Of a stretch of 64,000 nucleotides of DNA, positions 53,383 through 62,343 are shown one piece after another. This DNA comes from Dyadobacter sp. CY261 (lineage in GTDB: Bacteria > Bacteroidota > Bacteroidia > Cytophagales > Spirosomataceae). How positions within the stretch are numbered: position 1 is the stretch's first letter; every line of letters begins with the position of its first letter. The position numbers and the translations under genes are program-made. The stretch lies in the NCBI RefSeq assembly GCF_021440085.1, contig NZ_JAKCPW010000007.1, forward strand, positions 1 through 64,000. Direction: 5' to 3'. The notes under the pieces are model-generated. The model had not been told where the DNA came from. It made no database searches and saw only the letters and a list, made by a program, of their open reading frames with translations.

Positions 53383-54888
53383 TCAATATCCGGGTGTCTG
53401 TTCGATTTTTCCCTCACCTACATTGATCACATATTGCGGTAAAGGAAATAATTCAGACGGGCCGTGGTTTACTTTTCCCGCTGCTTCCAGCGCGGATGAC
53501 CATTTTCCGTGACGAACCAGGTCGATCTTCCGGATGCCTTCAAAATAAAACTCGAAGCCTCTTTCCCGCAGAATAGCGTCATTGAATGCAGTTTTCGAAG
53601 CCTTAGCCGTCGCGGGTAGTGCTGCAACGCCACCATGTTTCGTTCTCACGTCATTCACCAGCGCAATAGCCTCAGCCGTCGGGCCTGTTAACTGATTAAT
53701 GGCCTCAGCGAGCATTAGCGTTACATCAGCGTACCTAAGAACCGGCATGTCATTCCCCTGAACATCAGCACCCGGCGAAGATTCGTCAGGATATTTTCTC
53801 AAAACGGGACCCCGCATGTTGGTGCGGTTTCTCGCTTTGCCGGTTTTGTCGGTATACGTCGCAACCAGCAGATTCCTCCGCTTGTCAGCTGGATCAAATG
53901 TGTCGTAAAATGCCCAGGTAGGGCAGAAGACGCCGCTCGGGTTGGCCCAGCCACCACCAAGCTTGATACTTTTGAAGTCGTTTGGTAGACAATACAACGC
54001 CATCGCATTAAAATTGCCGCCGCCTTCACCATTAGTAGGTGCAACCGGGTCACAGTTCACAGCCCAAATGGTTTCTGTATTCACTTCCGTCGATTCGCGG
54101 AACAATCCGGCGTAATCGGAAACGAGGCTGTATTTGCCCAATGCAATCGTTGCCCGCGCCGCTTTTTCGGCCTCAGCCCAATTTTTTTCATTCAAATATA
54201 ACCGCGTAAGCATCCCCAGTGCCAACCCTTTGTTGAACCTGCCATATTCCGAAGGACTTAATTCCAGATTCTCAGCCGCAAAATTGAGATCAGCTGCAAT
54301 CATCGATACATAATTTTCCCGCGATGGGCGCGTCAGGTCACTTTCGGCATCGGTGTTGATCTTGGACGCGTCAAATATCACTGGCACTGGACCGTACATG
54401 TGCAACAGATAGTACATCGTCCAGGCGCGTCCCATTCTGGCCTCGGCAATAAACTTGTTTTTGGCGGCATCGCTAATGGTTGCTTTTTCAATATCGGCAA
54501 TAACCTGAGTCATTCTGGTGATATAACGCACTTTTTCAAAATGACTTTGTTTGCCCTGCGTTCTCAGAAATGTAAAATCTCCTTTGCTAAAAAATTCCCA
54601 GAAACCGCCCCACTCCGTAAACACATTCATTTGATCCGTGGGTAGATCAAACATCGCCAGATGTCCGTATTCCGGGCTGAAAAACATGTTTTGGTATTCC
54701 ACATCGCTATATCCCCATTTGGAACCAAAGGGCTTATAGGCCTGCAAAGCATAAAGTTTAAAGTCTGCCTCGGTTTTTGGAAAATTGGCAGGGGAAAGTA
54801 CGCCGGTGAGCACCGGATCAAAGTTTTTCTCGCAGCTGGTAATGGATAAGCTGGCAGCCAGTATACCGGCAATGATTATCTTTTTCAT
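53383..54888 (-). CDS. SusD/RagB-family glycan-binding lipoprotein
   Basis: A 501-residue SusD homologue with lipoprotein signal (LAASLSITSCEKN, cysteine 19). Helical core with RMGRAWTMYYLLHMYGPVPV, then VLRYADVTLMLAEAINQLTG, ERGFEFYFEGIRKIDLVRHG and the closing ELFPLPQYVINVGEGKIEQT with PGY. It is encoded 21 bp after SusC and 38 bp before the GH5-like gene. It would bind the oligosaccharide delivered to that SusC. Confidence 0.95.
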   Translation of the reverse strand: MKKIIIAGILAASLSITSCEKNFDPVLTGVLSPANFPKTEADFKLYALQAYKPFGSKWGYSDVEYQNMFFSPEYGHLAMFDLPTDQMNVFTEWGGFWEFFSKGDFTFLRTQGKQSHFEKVRYITRMTQVIADIEKATISDAAKNKFIAEARMGRAWTMYYLLHMYGPVPVIFDASKINTDAESDLTRPSRENYVSMIAADLNFAAENLELSPSEYGRFNKGLALGMLTRLYLNEKNWAEAEKAARATIALGKYSLVSDYAGLFRESTEVNTETIWAVNCDPVAPTNGEGGGNFNAMALYCLPNDFKSIKLGGGWANPSGVFCPTWAFYDTFDPADKRRNLLVATYTDKTGKARNRTNMRGPVLRKYPDESSPGADVQGNDMPVLRYADVTLMLAEAINQLTGPTAEAIALVNDVRTKHGGVAALPATAKASKTAFNDAILRERGFEFYFEGIRKIDLVRHGKWSSALEAAGKVNHGPSELFPLPQYVINVGEGKIEQTPGY

Positions 54889-54909
54889 GTGATTTTGGAT
54901 GTCGAAATG

Positions 54910-57900
54910 TTAAAAATTAGCTCTCAAACCAAGTGATACCGTTCTTACCATCGGATAAGGGGCTGGCCCGCCTTTGATAGAGCTCGCCTGAATCTCTGGA
55001 TCGACGCCTTTGAAACCTGTCAGGATGAATGCGTTTTGTACATCCGCGAAAAGTCTGAGGCTCTTCACATATTTGGTCAAACCACCTGAATTGATGGTAT
55101 AGCCCAGAGTGACATTCCGGCAGCGAAGAAAATCCCTTTTTACAAGCCGAGTGTCAAGTCCGGCATCCAATGCAATCGCACCTTCATTGTAAGCTGCGCC
55201 AGGTAGCGTTCCGTTTGGATTGGACGTGCTCCATGCATCTTTGATTCGCTCTGTTCCGCTTTGGTTGCTCGACAGCAAACTTACCGGATCACCCCACAGC
55301 GTAGTGAAGTCATTACCCCACGCACCGTATTGCCCGTAGAAAAATACGCTCAGGTCAAACTTGCCATAGGTGAAGTTGTTACCAAATCCGACGATGGCTT
55401 TGGGGATCCCGGAGTAGCTTTTAACATCATTGAAATCCAATTTTCCATCGCCATTGTTATCGACAAAAATGGGGTTTCCAGGCTTACTGGCAGATGCCGG
55501 CTGCCAGGCAGGCACTTCCTGTCCTGCTTGTAAAATGCCGTTTGTCTGATACACATAAATAATATCGCCACCCACAGGATCATTCACTTGACCATACTGG
55601 GCGGGAGGATCGTTCGGGAAACGGGTCACCCAGCGGTTTGTAAAATGCGTGACATTCAATGTCGTGTTCCAGCTGAAATCTTTGGTTTTCAAGTTCTCCG
55701 TATTAATGCTGAATTCAAAACCTTTGCGTCGCTGATGACCGCCATTGATCGGAGAAGTTGAGATAATGGACAATTGCTGGGTGGTCGCACTGCTTAGCAA
55801 ACGCGTGCGGTTTTCTGTAAAAACATCCACAGAACCGGTTACGCGCTCCTTAAACAAACCAAAATCCAGACCCGCATTAAACGTCTTTGTAATCGGCCAG
55901 CGCAGGTTTGGATTATCAAATGCTGTGAGGCGATAAGGAAAATAGACCGCCGAGCCATTATTAAATGTAACCGCATTAGGATCAGCACCGTAAGCGCCAT
56001 AAGCAACGCTGCCCGGACGCTCGCCCGTCATACCGTAGCTGGCGCGCAGTTTTAATGTGCTGATCGTTTGAATACCTTGCATAAACGCCTCATTATTAAT
56101 CTTCCAACCTGCCGAAACAGAAGGGAAATATTGGTATTTATTATCCGGGAAAAACTTATCTGCACCATCGCGACGCACGGTCAGCGAAAGCAGGTAACGA
56201 TCCAGAAAATCGAAATTGCTACGGACAAAGAAAGAGCGCAGCTTGTTAACTCCCCTGTAAGAACCGATGACTTTCGGGCCGGTAGCAGAAGCCAGGTTGT
56301 CAGTATTGATCGCATCCTGCATATCCGAAGTTTCTACACTGAAACCTGAAAAATCTTCCAGATACTGACCCACGCCCGTAACAACATCCAGATTCAGCCA
56401 GTCGCCGAATGACTTTTTGTATGACATGGTCGCTTCCATCGTCTGATTTTGTCTGCGTGTTTCAGCCAGTGAAGCCCTTGCTTTATAAAGTTGCCCCCAA
56501 AAAACGGTAACGGGAATGTAGAAATCACGAATTGAATATTCGCTATTATTACCATATAGCAATTTAGCTGTCAGCGTGTTTGGAATAATGTCAATGTCGA
56601 GTGACGTATTAGCCAGCAAGCCCTGTGCTTTTGTTTTATCCTTAATATCTAATAAAGACACGGGATTGCCGGTCTGAGCGAACTGGCTATATGTTCCGTC
56701 TGCATTGTACACAGGAACAGAGGAAGGGTATGCCAGTGCGGCTTGTAATGCGTTAAAACCCTGCGAACCCGACCCGCCCGTTTGCCAGCCTGCCTGCGGA
56801 TTGGAATAGGCATTGCGGTTTGCATTCACATTCACATTCAGTCTGAATATTTTGCTTAAAACAAACGAAACATTCAGCCTGCCCGAGAATCGCGTCAGAT
56901 CGGATTTTTCCATGGATCCAACCTGGTTGAAATAGTTGCCGGAAAAAAAGTAGGTTGCTTTCTCGGTGCCTCCATTAACACTCACATTATGGTTATCAAT
57001 GCTTCCCGGGCGCAAAACCTCTCCAAGCCAGTCTGTTCCTTCTCCCGCGTTACGGATCTGCTCATCAGTAAATTTTTGCGTGTAGCCGCTCAGGTCGGCT
57101 GGTACAGTTCCAAATGGCGCCATATTGCGGTCCGACTGGTATTTGTCTACATTCAATTGATTGAAATACAGCATGTAATCCGATGCATTCAATGGTTTGA
57201 GATACGGCATATTTCGTGAAAAAGAACGATTGCCGTCGTAGCTTACACTCATACGGCCCGCTTTTCCTTTTTTGGTTGTAATAATCATTACGCCATTGGC
57301 CGCCGACACACCGTAAATGGCCGCACTTGCATCTTTCAGAAATTCAATGGATTCAATGTCATTAGGGTTCAACCCAGCTAATCCGCCGCGATTAACACCT
57401 TGCATTTCAACAGAACCGTTACCAGGTTCCATACTGTTTCCCGGATACACCACGCCGTCGATGACCAGCAATGGATCGCCTTTCCCGCGGATTGAGACAG
57501 AAATGTTACCGCCCGGCTGCGAACTTTGCTGTGTAACCTGCAACCCCGCCGCACGACCAAAAAGAAGCTCGGAGACATTGTTATTGGCCGATGTTGGAAT
57601 TTTGGTAGGATCAACTTTGGAGATGGCCGTTGTTAGATTTTTCTTGGCAGTGGTTCCATATCCGACGACCACCACTTCATCCAGATTTTGCGTGTCTACC
57701 AGCAATTTTACATCAATTACAGTCCGGTTCACGATCGCGATTTCCTGTTTGACATAACCTATAAAGGAAAAAACAAGCGTCTGTTCGCCAGTCGCGCCGT
57801 TGGGAAGCGATAGTGAATAATCGCCGTTCTGGTCTGTTGATGTTCCGCTCGTGTTTCCTTTCAAAACCACGTTTACGCCAGGCAGGCCGCCGCCCGTGTT

Positions 57901-57996
57901 GTCAGTTACTTTTCCTTTGATGACCGTTTGCTGCGCCAAGAGCATTGTGCAGGAAGTCATTAGGAAAATCTGCAAAAGCAGTAATATTTTCTTCAT
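54910..57996 (-). CDS. SusC/RagA-family TonB-linked outer membrane transporter
   Basis: A 1028-residue SusC homologue: signal peptide, carboxypeptidase-D-like domain (GKVTDNTGGGLPGVNVVLKG), TonB-box region VVVVGYGTTAKKNLTTAIS, plug domain (SIEFLKDASAAIYGVSAANG, VMIITTKKGKAG), and a long barrel with the final SLGLRANF. It imports oligosaccharides together with SusD. It is divergent from the hybrid sensor gene that should control it, across a 169-bp intergenic region. Confidence 0.95.
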   Translation of the reverse strand: MKKILLLLQIFLMTSCTMLLAQQTVIKGKVTDNTGGGLPGVNVVLKGNTSGTSTDQNGDYSLSLPNGATGEQTLVFSFIGYVKQEIAIVNRTVIDVKLLVDTQNLDEVVVVGYGTTAKKNLTTAISKVDPTKIPTSANNNVSELLFGRAAGLQVTQQSSQPGGNISVSIRGKGDPLLVIDGVVYPGNSMEPGNGSVEMQGVNRGGLAGLNPNDIESIEFLKDASAAIYGVSAANGVMIITTKKGKAGRMSVSYDGNRSFSRNMPYLKPLNASDYMLYFNQLNVDKYQSDRNMAPFGTVPADLSGYTQKFTDEQIRNAGEGTDWLGEVLRPGSIDNHNVSVNGGTEKATYFFSGNYFNQVGSMEKSDLTRFSGRLNVSFVLSKIFRLNVNVNANRNAYSNPQAGWQTGGSGSQGFNALQAALAYPSSVPVYNADGTYSQFAQTGNPVSLLDIKDKTKAQGLLANTSLDIDIIPNTLTAKLLYGNNSEYSIRDFYIPVTVFWGQLYKARASLAETRRQNQTMEATMSYKKSFGDWLNLDVVTGVGQYLEDFSGFSVETSDMQDAINTDNLASATGPKVIGSYRGVNKLRSFFVRSNFDFLDRYLLSLTVRRDGADKFFPDNKYQYFPSVSAGWKINNEAFMQGIQTISTLKLRASYGMTGERPGSVAYGAYGADPNAVTFNNGSAVYFPYRLTAFDNPNLRWPITKTFNAGLDFGLFKERVTGSVDVFTENRTRLLSSATTQQLSIISTSPINGGHQRRKGFEFSINTENLKTKDFSWNTTLNVTHFTNRWVTRFPNDPPAQYGQVNDPVGGDIIYVYQTNGILQAGQEVPAWQPASASKPGNPIFVDNNGDGKLDFNDVKSYSGIPKAIVGFGNNFTYGKFDLSVFFYGQYGAWGNDFTTLWGDPVSLLSSNQSGTERIKDAWSTSNPNGTLPGAAYNEGAIALDAGLDTRLVKRDFLRCRNVTLGYTINSGGLTKYVKSLRLFADVQNAFILTGFKGVDPEIQASSIKGGPAPYPMVRTVSLGLRANF

Positions 57997-58165
57997 GGAA
58001 TTGATGGATTAAGTTTATATTTTACATTATAATTCATGGTTGCAAGGTAGATCCGCCGTCCAACTTCGATTAGAAATAATCTGACGGAAAGCGATAATTT
58101 TCTGATATTTGTCTGGTATTTATTATATTTTTTGTTCAGAAAGTCAGTTTTTACGCCAAAAGAGA
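57997..58165 (-). promoter_or_regulatory. divergent intergenic region between SusC and the hybrid sensor
   Basis: The 169 bp should hold both the SusC promoter (minus) and the hybrid-sensor promoter (plus), and the operator of the AraC-type HTH of that sensor. On the minus strand, TACCTTGCA (58041-58049) is one T short of the TAnnTTTG consensus. No clear inverted repeat was found by eye. The AGGGTTTTCCCT motif of the other loci is absent, so this PUL is under separate control. Confidence 0.4.
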
Positions 58166-61100
58166 ATGTGTCGGGCAGGCAGGATAAGCAGAACGTGGGG
58201 GATTGTTTTCTTTTTAATGCTGGCGTGTCTGTGTTCGCACGGGCAGGAGAAATTTTTTAGCACACTTTCTGTTGGCGAGGGCCTGCCGACTAACCTTATC
58301 AATGCTGTTGCACAAGACCGCAATCACTTTATCTGGATTGCTACCGGTGACGGCCTGGCCCGGTACGACGGGTATCATTTCAGGGTTTTCAAGAAAGACG
58401 GCACACCCAATTCCATTCCCAGCAACGGCGTGCAGACAGTTTATGCGGACGGGGACGATCTTTGGATTGGGACTGTAAACGGGTTGAGTAAAATAAACAC
58501 AATCACTTTCGCCATCACCCGCATTCCCACAGGAACGCATACGAACATACGTTGCTTTTCGAAAGACACTAATGGCAATCTCTGGATCGGGACCATGACC
58601 GGGCTGATCAAATACAGCCTGCGGAACAGGACATTCACCACATTAACCACACAAAACAGCAAGCTCAGCCACAACACGATCCGCACGATATTTCAAGATA
58701 AAAGAGGCGCATTATGGATCGGCACTTATGATCAACTGAATCAGCTGAATCCCAAAAATCACATTTTTAAAACCTTTGATCTGAAAAGAAAAGGCGCTCT
58801 CAGTGTTCAAAATAACCTGATCTGCGACATTAAACCAGTTGCCGGAAATGATTCGTTGCTCTGGGTGGGGACTGAGACTGGCCTATGCCGCTTCAATACA
58901 TTTACTGGTGCCCATGAAAATTTGAACAGCCGGACCAAACTGAGTAACGAGGTAGTCAAAGCCATCTACACCGATAAGGATAACAATGTCTGGCTGGGCA
59001 CCGATTTTGGTTTGAACATTTATAACCCTATCAATAACACAACTGAGCGCTATTTTCATAACCCGCAATCGCCTTATTCCATTGCTAACAATGTGATCTG
59101 GCAAATATTTGAAGATCAGGCCGGTGTGCTTTGGTTTGTAACGTCCAACGGGATCAGCAAGGTTAATCAGATGGACAATCTATACCAATACCACCATGTG
59201 ACACAACAAGTTGGCGGGCAGACGATTGGAAGTCAGGTGAAGTCTTTTCTGGTCAGCAAAAAAGGAATTTACTGGATTGGCACATTGCACGGCGTTATCC
59301 GTTTTAATCCAGAAAATGGTCAGAGCCGAAAATTCAGCATTGAGTCGCCCGAGCCGGGACGTCTGATGATCAATAATGTGACCGTTTTGCATGAAGACCG
59401 GGACGAACGCATCTGGATCGGGACTGTTGCGGGCATTCATGTCTGGGATGATGCGAAGCAGACCATGGAAACAGTTACTGCGGGGCAAAAAAATGGACTT
59501 GGCTCCAATTACATTAACAATTTTGTAGAAACACCCGACGGAACATTGCTCATAGGAACCTGGGAAGGCGGGATTTTCAAGTCGACGAAAAGTTTGAAAG
59601 CGGTTAAAGACCTGCATTTTGAACTGGTGTCAAAGGCTGAGACAGATCAATTTTTGTCAGACAAAGAATCGCTCTGGCTGATTGAATTTGACGAGCTTTT
59701 TCGGCTCGATCTGAAAACTGGTGTCAAGAAAAGGATCGTTCCTTTTGCCAGGGTCGCGGATCGCAAAACGGTGAGCAGCTTCTTTCAAGCAAAAAGCGGA
59801 AGCATTTGGGCTGCAACAGAGAATGGACTGGTTAAATATGTTCCTTCAACAAACAAAGCATCCTTTCACGCGATCCCGAACCACAATATGGCCAGGGCCA
59901 CCATCACGGAAGATCAAAAGGGCAATATCTGGGTTGCAACCAATACTGCGCTGGAAAAATTTACGCCTGAAAGCGGCAAAGTAGAATTTTACCCACTCAA
60001 TAAAAATCTGCCCATTAAAAGTTTCTATGCGGGTTGCGTGGGCAAATCTGCCTCCGGTGAGTTGTTTTTCGGAGGAGACAATGGCTACATATCATTTTCA
60101 CCAGAAAAGGCAATCCCAAATGGTTATCAGCCCAGGGTGGTTTTGACTGATTTGTTGCTGAACAACAAGGAAGTGGAAATTGGTGAAAAAGTCGATGACC
60201 ACGTGATTTTGGACAGGGATATTTCCCATATGTCAAAAATTGAGCTCAATTATGGACAGCGCTCGCTGGAATTAAAATTCGCAGCATTGCATTTCTGGCA
60301 ACCGGAAATGAACACGTATTCCTATAAGCTAGAAGGAGCTGATGAAAACTGGACGACGACTTCAGGTAACAAAAACTTTGCGGTGTACTCCAACCTCTCA
60401 CCCGGTACGTACACTTTTAAAGTAAGGGGCACCAATAACAACGGGATATGGAGCAATGAAACAAGCGAGACGGAGATCACCATTAATCCGCCATTGTTGT
60501 TGAGTAGAGGATTTTTGGTCATGTATCTGCTATTGATTGTTGCGGGTGTCTACTTTGCATTAAAGATCTATTCGGGCAGGATCAAACTGGAAAATGAGCT
60601 GAAAATAAGCAAACTTGAAATTGCCCACGCCGAGGAAATAGAGCAAACGAAAGAACAATTTTTTACCAATATTTCCCACGAACTGCGCACGCCGATCAGC
60701 CTCATACTGCCGCCGATTCACCAGATCATGCGAAATGGAAAGCTGGATGCTGACAATTTTAAGCTGATCTCCCTGGCTGAAAAGAATTCGCACCGTTTGC
60801 TGCGGGTTGTCAACCAGGTGCTGGATTTCAAGAAAATGCAGGAAGATAAATTGTATCTCAACACCTCTAAGATTGAGATCATCGGCTTATTGCGGGAGCT
60901 TTACTCACATTTTGCTGACAAAGCAGCGAGGCACGAGGTCGACTACACATTCACCAGCAACACACCTGAATTTGAGATATTTGCGGATGCAGAAAAGATC
61001 GAAACGATCGTGTTAAATCTCTTGTCAAATGCATTCAAGTTTACGCCAAAGGGCGGGCGTATTGCGTTTGACGTTCAAATGATTAATGTCGAAAATTTCG

Positions 61101-62227
61101 GCGATTTTGCACTACAAATAGGCATTTCGGACACCGGTGTAGGCATTTCAGTAGAAGACCAAAAACGCATCTTCGAACGCTTTTACCAAACCGCCGAATC
61201 CAGAAAACGGGAAATGGGGTCGGGGATCGGGCTGGCACTTACGCTGGAATATGTGAAAATGCACGGTGGCGAAATACAGCTCGAAAGTGAGCCGGGGAAA
61301 GGCAGTGTTTTCACTATTTTGCTCCCAAAAGGAAATGTGGAGCAACTAGCGGTGGAACGCACTGAGCCGGATTCTTATCCGGTGTTCGAGGGGAAATCTT
61401 CGAATACAGAAGTGTACGAACCACTTCATTCCGGCGCTGACAAACCGCTGGTGATGATTGTGGAAGACAATCCGGATATGGTCGATTTTATCCGCCTCAC
61501 ACTTCAAGATAAATATCGCTTTGTGATCGCTGGTGATGGGGAGGAAGGTTTGCGGAAAGCTATTCAATTTTTGCCGGATGTAATTATTTCAGACGTAATG
61601 ATGCCCATTATGGATGGTCTTACGTTTTGTAAAATGCTCAAAAGCAATCCCAAGACTAGCCGGACCGCGGTAATATTGCTCACTGCGCGCAGTCTGACTT
61701 CGCAAAAAATTGAAGGGATCAGGATCGGGGCCGACGCTTACATTACCAAACCATTTGACATTGAACTGCTTGATGCGCAGATCGGCAATCTTTTGCAGCG
61801 CAAAGAAGAAATGACAGCTTATGTCCGTCACAATCTTATCGTGACACCGACAGTTGAGGACGGCAAAGAGAATGTGGATGAGAAGTTTGTCAAAAAAGTG
61901 ATGAGTATCGTTGAAGTACACATTTCTGATCCGGAATTCAATGTGGAAGTGCTGGCATCGGAGATGGGCATGAGCTCAGCCCATTTGTCACGTAAACTGA
62001 AAACTTTGACGCAATTCTCTGCCAATGAAATCATTAAAAAATACAGAATCAAAAAATCTTCCCTGCTACTGGAAAATAATGAAGGGAATGTATCCGAAGT
62101 GATGTACGATGTGGGCTTTTCCAACCTTTCGTATTTTTCCAAGTGTTTTCGGGAGGAGTTTGGCGTCTCGCCCAAGGAATATGCCAGAAGCTCCTCCAGG
62201 AAGTTTGATATAGAGCGCATTCTCTAG
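58166..62227 (+). CDS. hybrid two-component system (HTCS) sensor-regulator
   Basis: A 1353-residue HTCS protein: signal peptide, two seven-bladed periplasmic propellers (about residues 30-720, with repeats such as DLWIGTVNGLSK, NLWIGTMTGLIKY, RIWIGTVAGIHVW), a Y_Y_Y domain (about 725-785), a membrane helix (about 787-808), HisKA with H838 in NISHELRTP, HATPase_c (about 950-1060: VLNLLSNAFKFTPKGGRIAF, GSGIGLALTLEYV), a receiver domain with D1143 in DVIISDVMMPIMDG, and a C-terminal AraC-type helix-turn-helix (about 1250-1350: MGMSSAHLSRKLKTLTQFSA, FSNLSYFSKCFREEFGVSPK). All functions of a two-component pathway are in one chain. It senses an oligosaccharide in the periplasm and activates the divergent SusC/SusD/GH5 operon. 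ATG 58166 gives the signal peptide; TTG 58109 is the longer alternative. Confidence 0.95.
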   Translation: MCRAGRISRTWGIVFFLMLACLCSHGQEKFFSTLSVGEGLPTNLINAVAQDRNHFIWIATGDGLARYDGYHFRVFKKDGTPNSIPSNGVQTVYADGDDLWIGTVNGLSKINTITFAITRIPTGTHTNIRCFSKDTNGNLWIGTMTGLIKYSLRNRTFTTLTTQNSKLSHNTIRTIFQDKRGALWIGTYDQLNQLNPKNHIFKTFDLKRKGALSVQNNLICDIKPVAGNDSLLWVGTETGLCRFNTFTGAHENLNSRTKLSNEVVKAIYTDKDNNVWLGTDFGLNIYNPINNTTERYFHNPQSPYSIANNVIWQIFEDQAGVLWFVTSNGISKVNQMDNLYQYHHVTQQVGGQTIGSQVKSFLVSKKGIYWIGTLHGVIRFNPENGQSRKFSIESPEPGRLMINNVTVLHEDRDERIWIGTVAGIHVWDDAKQTMETVTAGQKNGLGSNYINNFVETPDGTLLIGTWEGGIFKSTKSLKAVKDLHFELVSKAETDQFLSDKESLWLIEFDELFRLDLKTGVKKRIVPFARVADRKTVSSFFQAKSGSIWAATENGLVKYVPSTNKASFHAIPNHNMARATITEDQKGNIWVATNTALEKFTPESGKVEFYPLNKNLPIKSFYAGCVGKSASGELFFGGDNGYISFSPEKAIPNGYQPRVVLTDLLLNNKEVEIGEKVDDHVILDRDISHMSKIELNYGQRSLELKFAALHFWQPEMNTYSYKLEGADENWTTTSGNKNFAVYSNLSPGTYTFKVRGTNNNGIWSNETSETEITINPPLLLSRGFLVMYLLLIVAGVYFALKIYSGRIKLENELKISKLEIAHAEEIEQTKEQFFTNISHELRTPISLILPPIHQIMRNGKLDADNFKLISLAEKNSHRLLRVVNQVLDFKKMQEDKLYLNTSKIEIIGLLRELYSHFADKAARHEVDYTFTSNTPEFEIFADAEKIETIVLNLLSNAFKFTPKGGRIAFDVQMINVENFGDFALQIGISDTGVGISVEDQKRIFERFYQTAESRKREMGSGIGLALTLEYVKMHGGEIQLESEPGKGSVFTILLPKGNVEQLAVERTEPDSYPVFEGKSSNTEVYEPLHSGADKPLVMIVEDNPDMVDFIRLTLQDKYRFVIAGDGEEGLRKAIQFLPDVIISDVMMPIMDGLTFCKMLKSNPKTSRTAVILLTARSLTSQKIEGIRIGADAYITKPFDIELLDAQIGNLLQRKEEMTAYVRHNLIVTPTVEDGKENVDEKFVKKVMSIVEVHISDPEFNVEVLASEMGMSSAHLSRKLKTLTQFSANEIIKKYRIKKSSLLLENNEGNVSEVMYDVGFSNLSYFSKCFREEFGVSPKEYARSSSRKFDIERIL

Positions 62228-62238
62228 ATAGTTCGGTT

Positions 62239-62281
62239 TGGTCAACCTAGCCGGAGTCGAACCAGCAACGTACGGGCTATT
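62239..62281 (-). other. 3' half of a tRNA (tRNA-Met-like), possible att site
   Basis: The minus strand reads, toward lower coordinates, AATAGCCCGTA (part of an anticodon arm), GCTGG-TTCGACT-CCGGC (T-arm with a standard TTCGA loop and a paired stem), TAGGTTG (3' acceptor strand), the discriminator A and CCA. The 5' half is missing: the preceding sequence does not supply CAACCTA or a D-arm. AATAGCCCGTA is one base from CATAGCCCGTA, as expected after a CAT anticodon. A 3' tRNA fragment is the usual mark left by an integrating element. Confidence 0.65.
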
Positions 62282-62343
62282 GCACCTTAACCAAAGTATA
62301 ATATACGTAGCGGAGTTCTTTTAAAGAGAGTAATTTATCAAAT

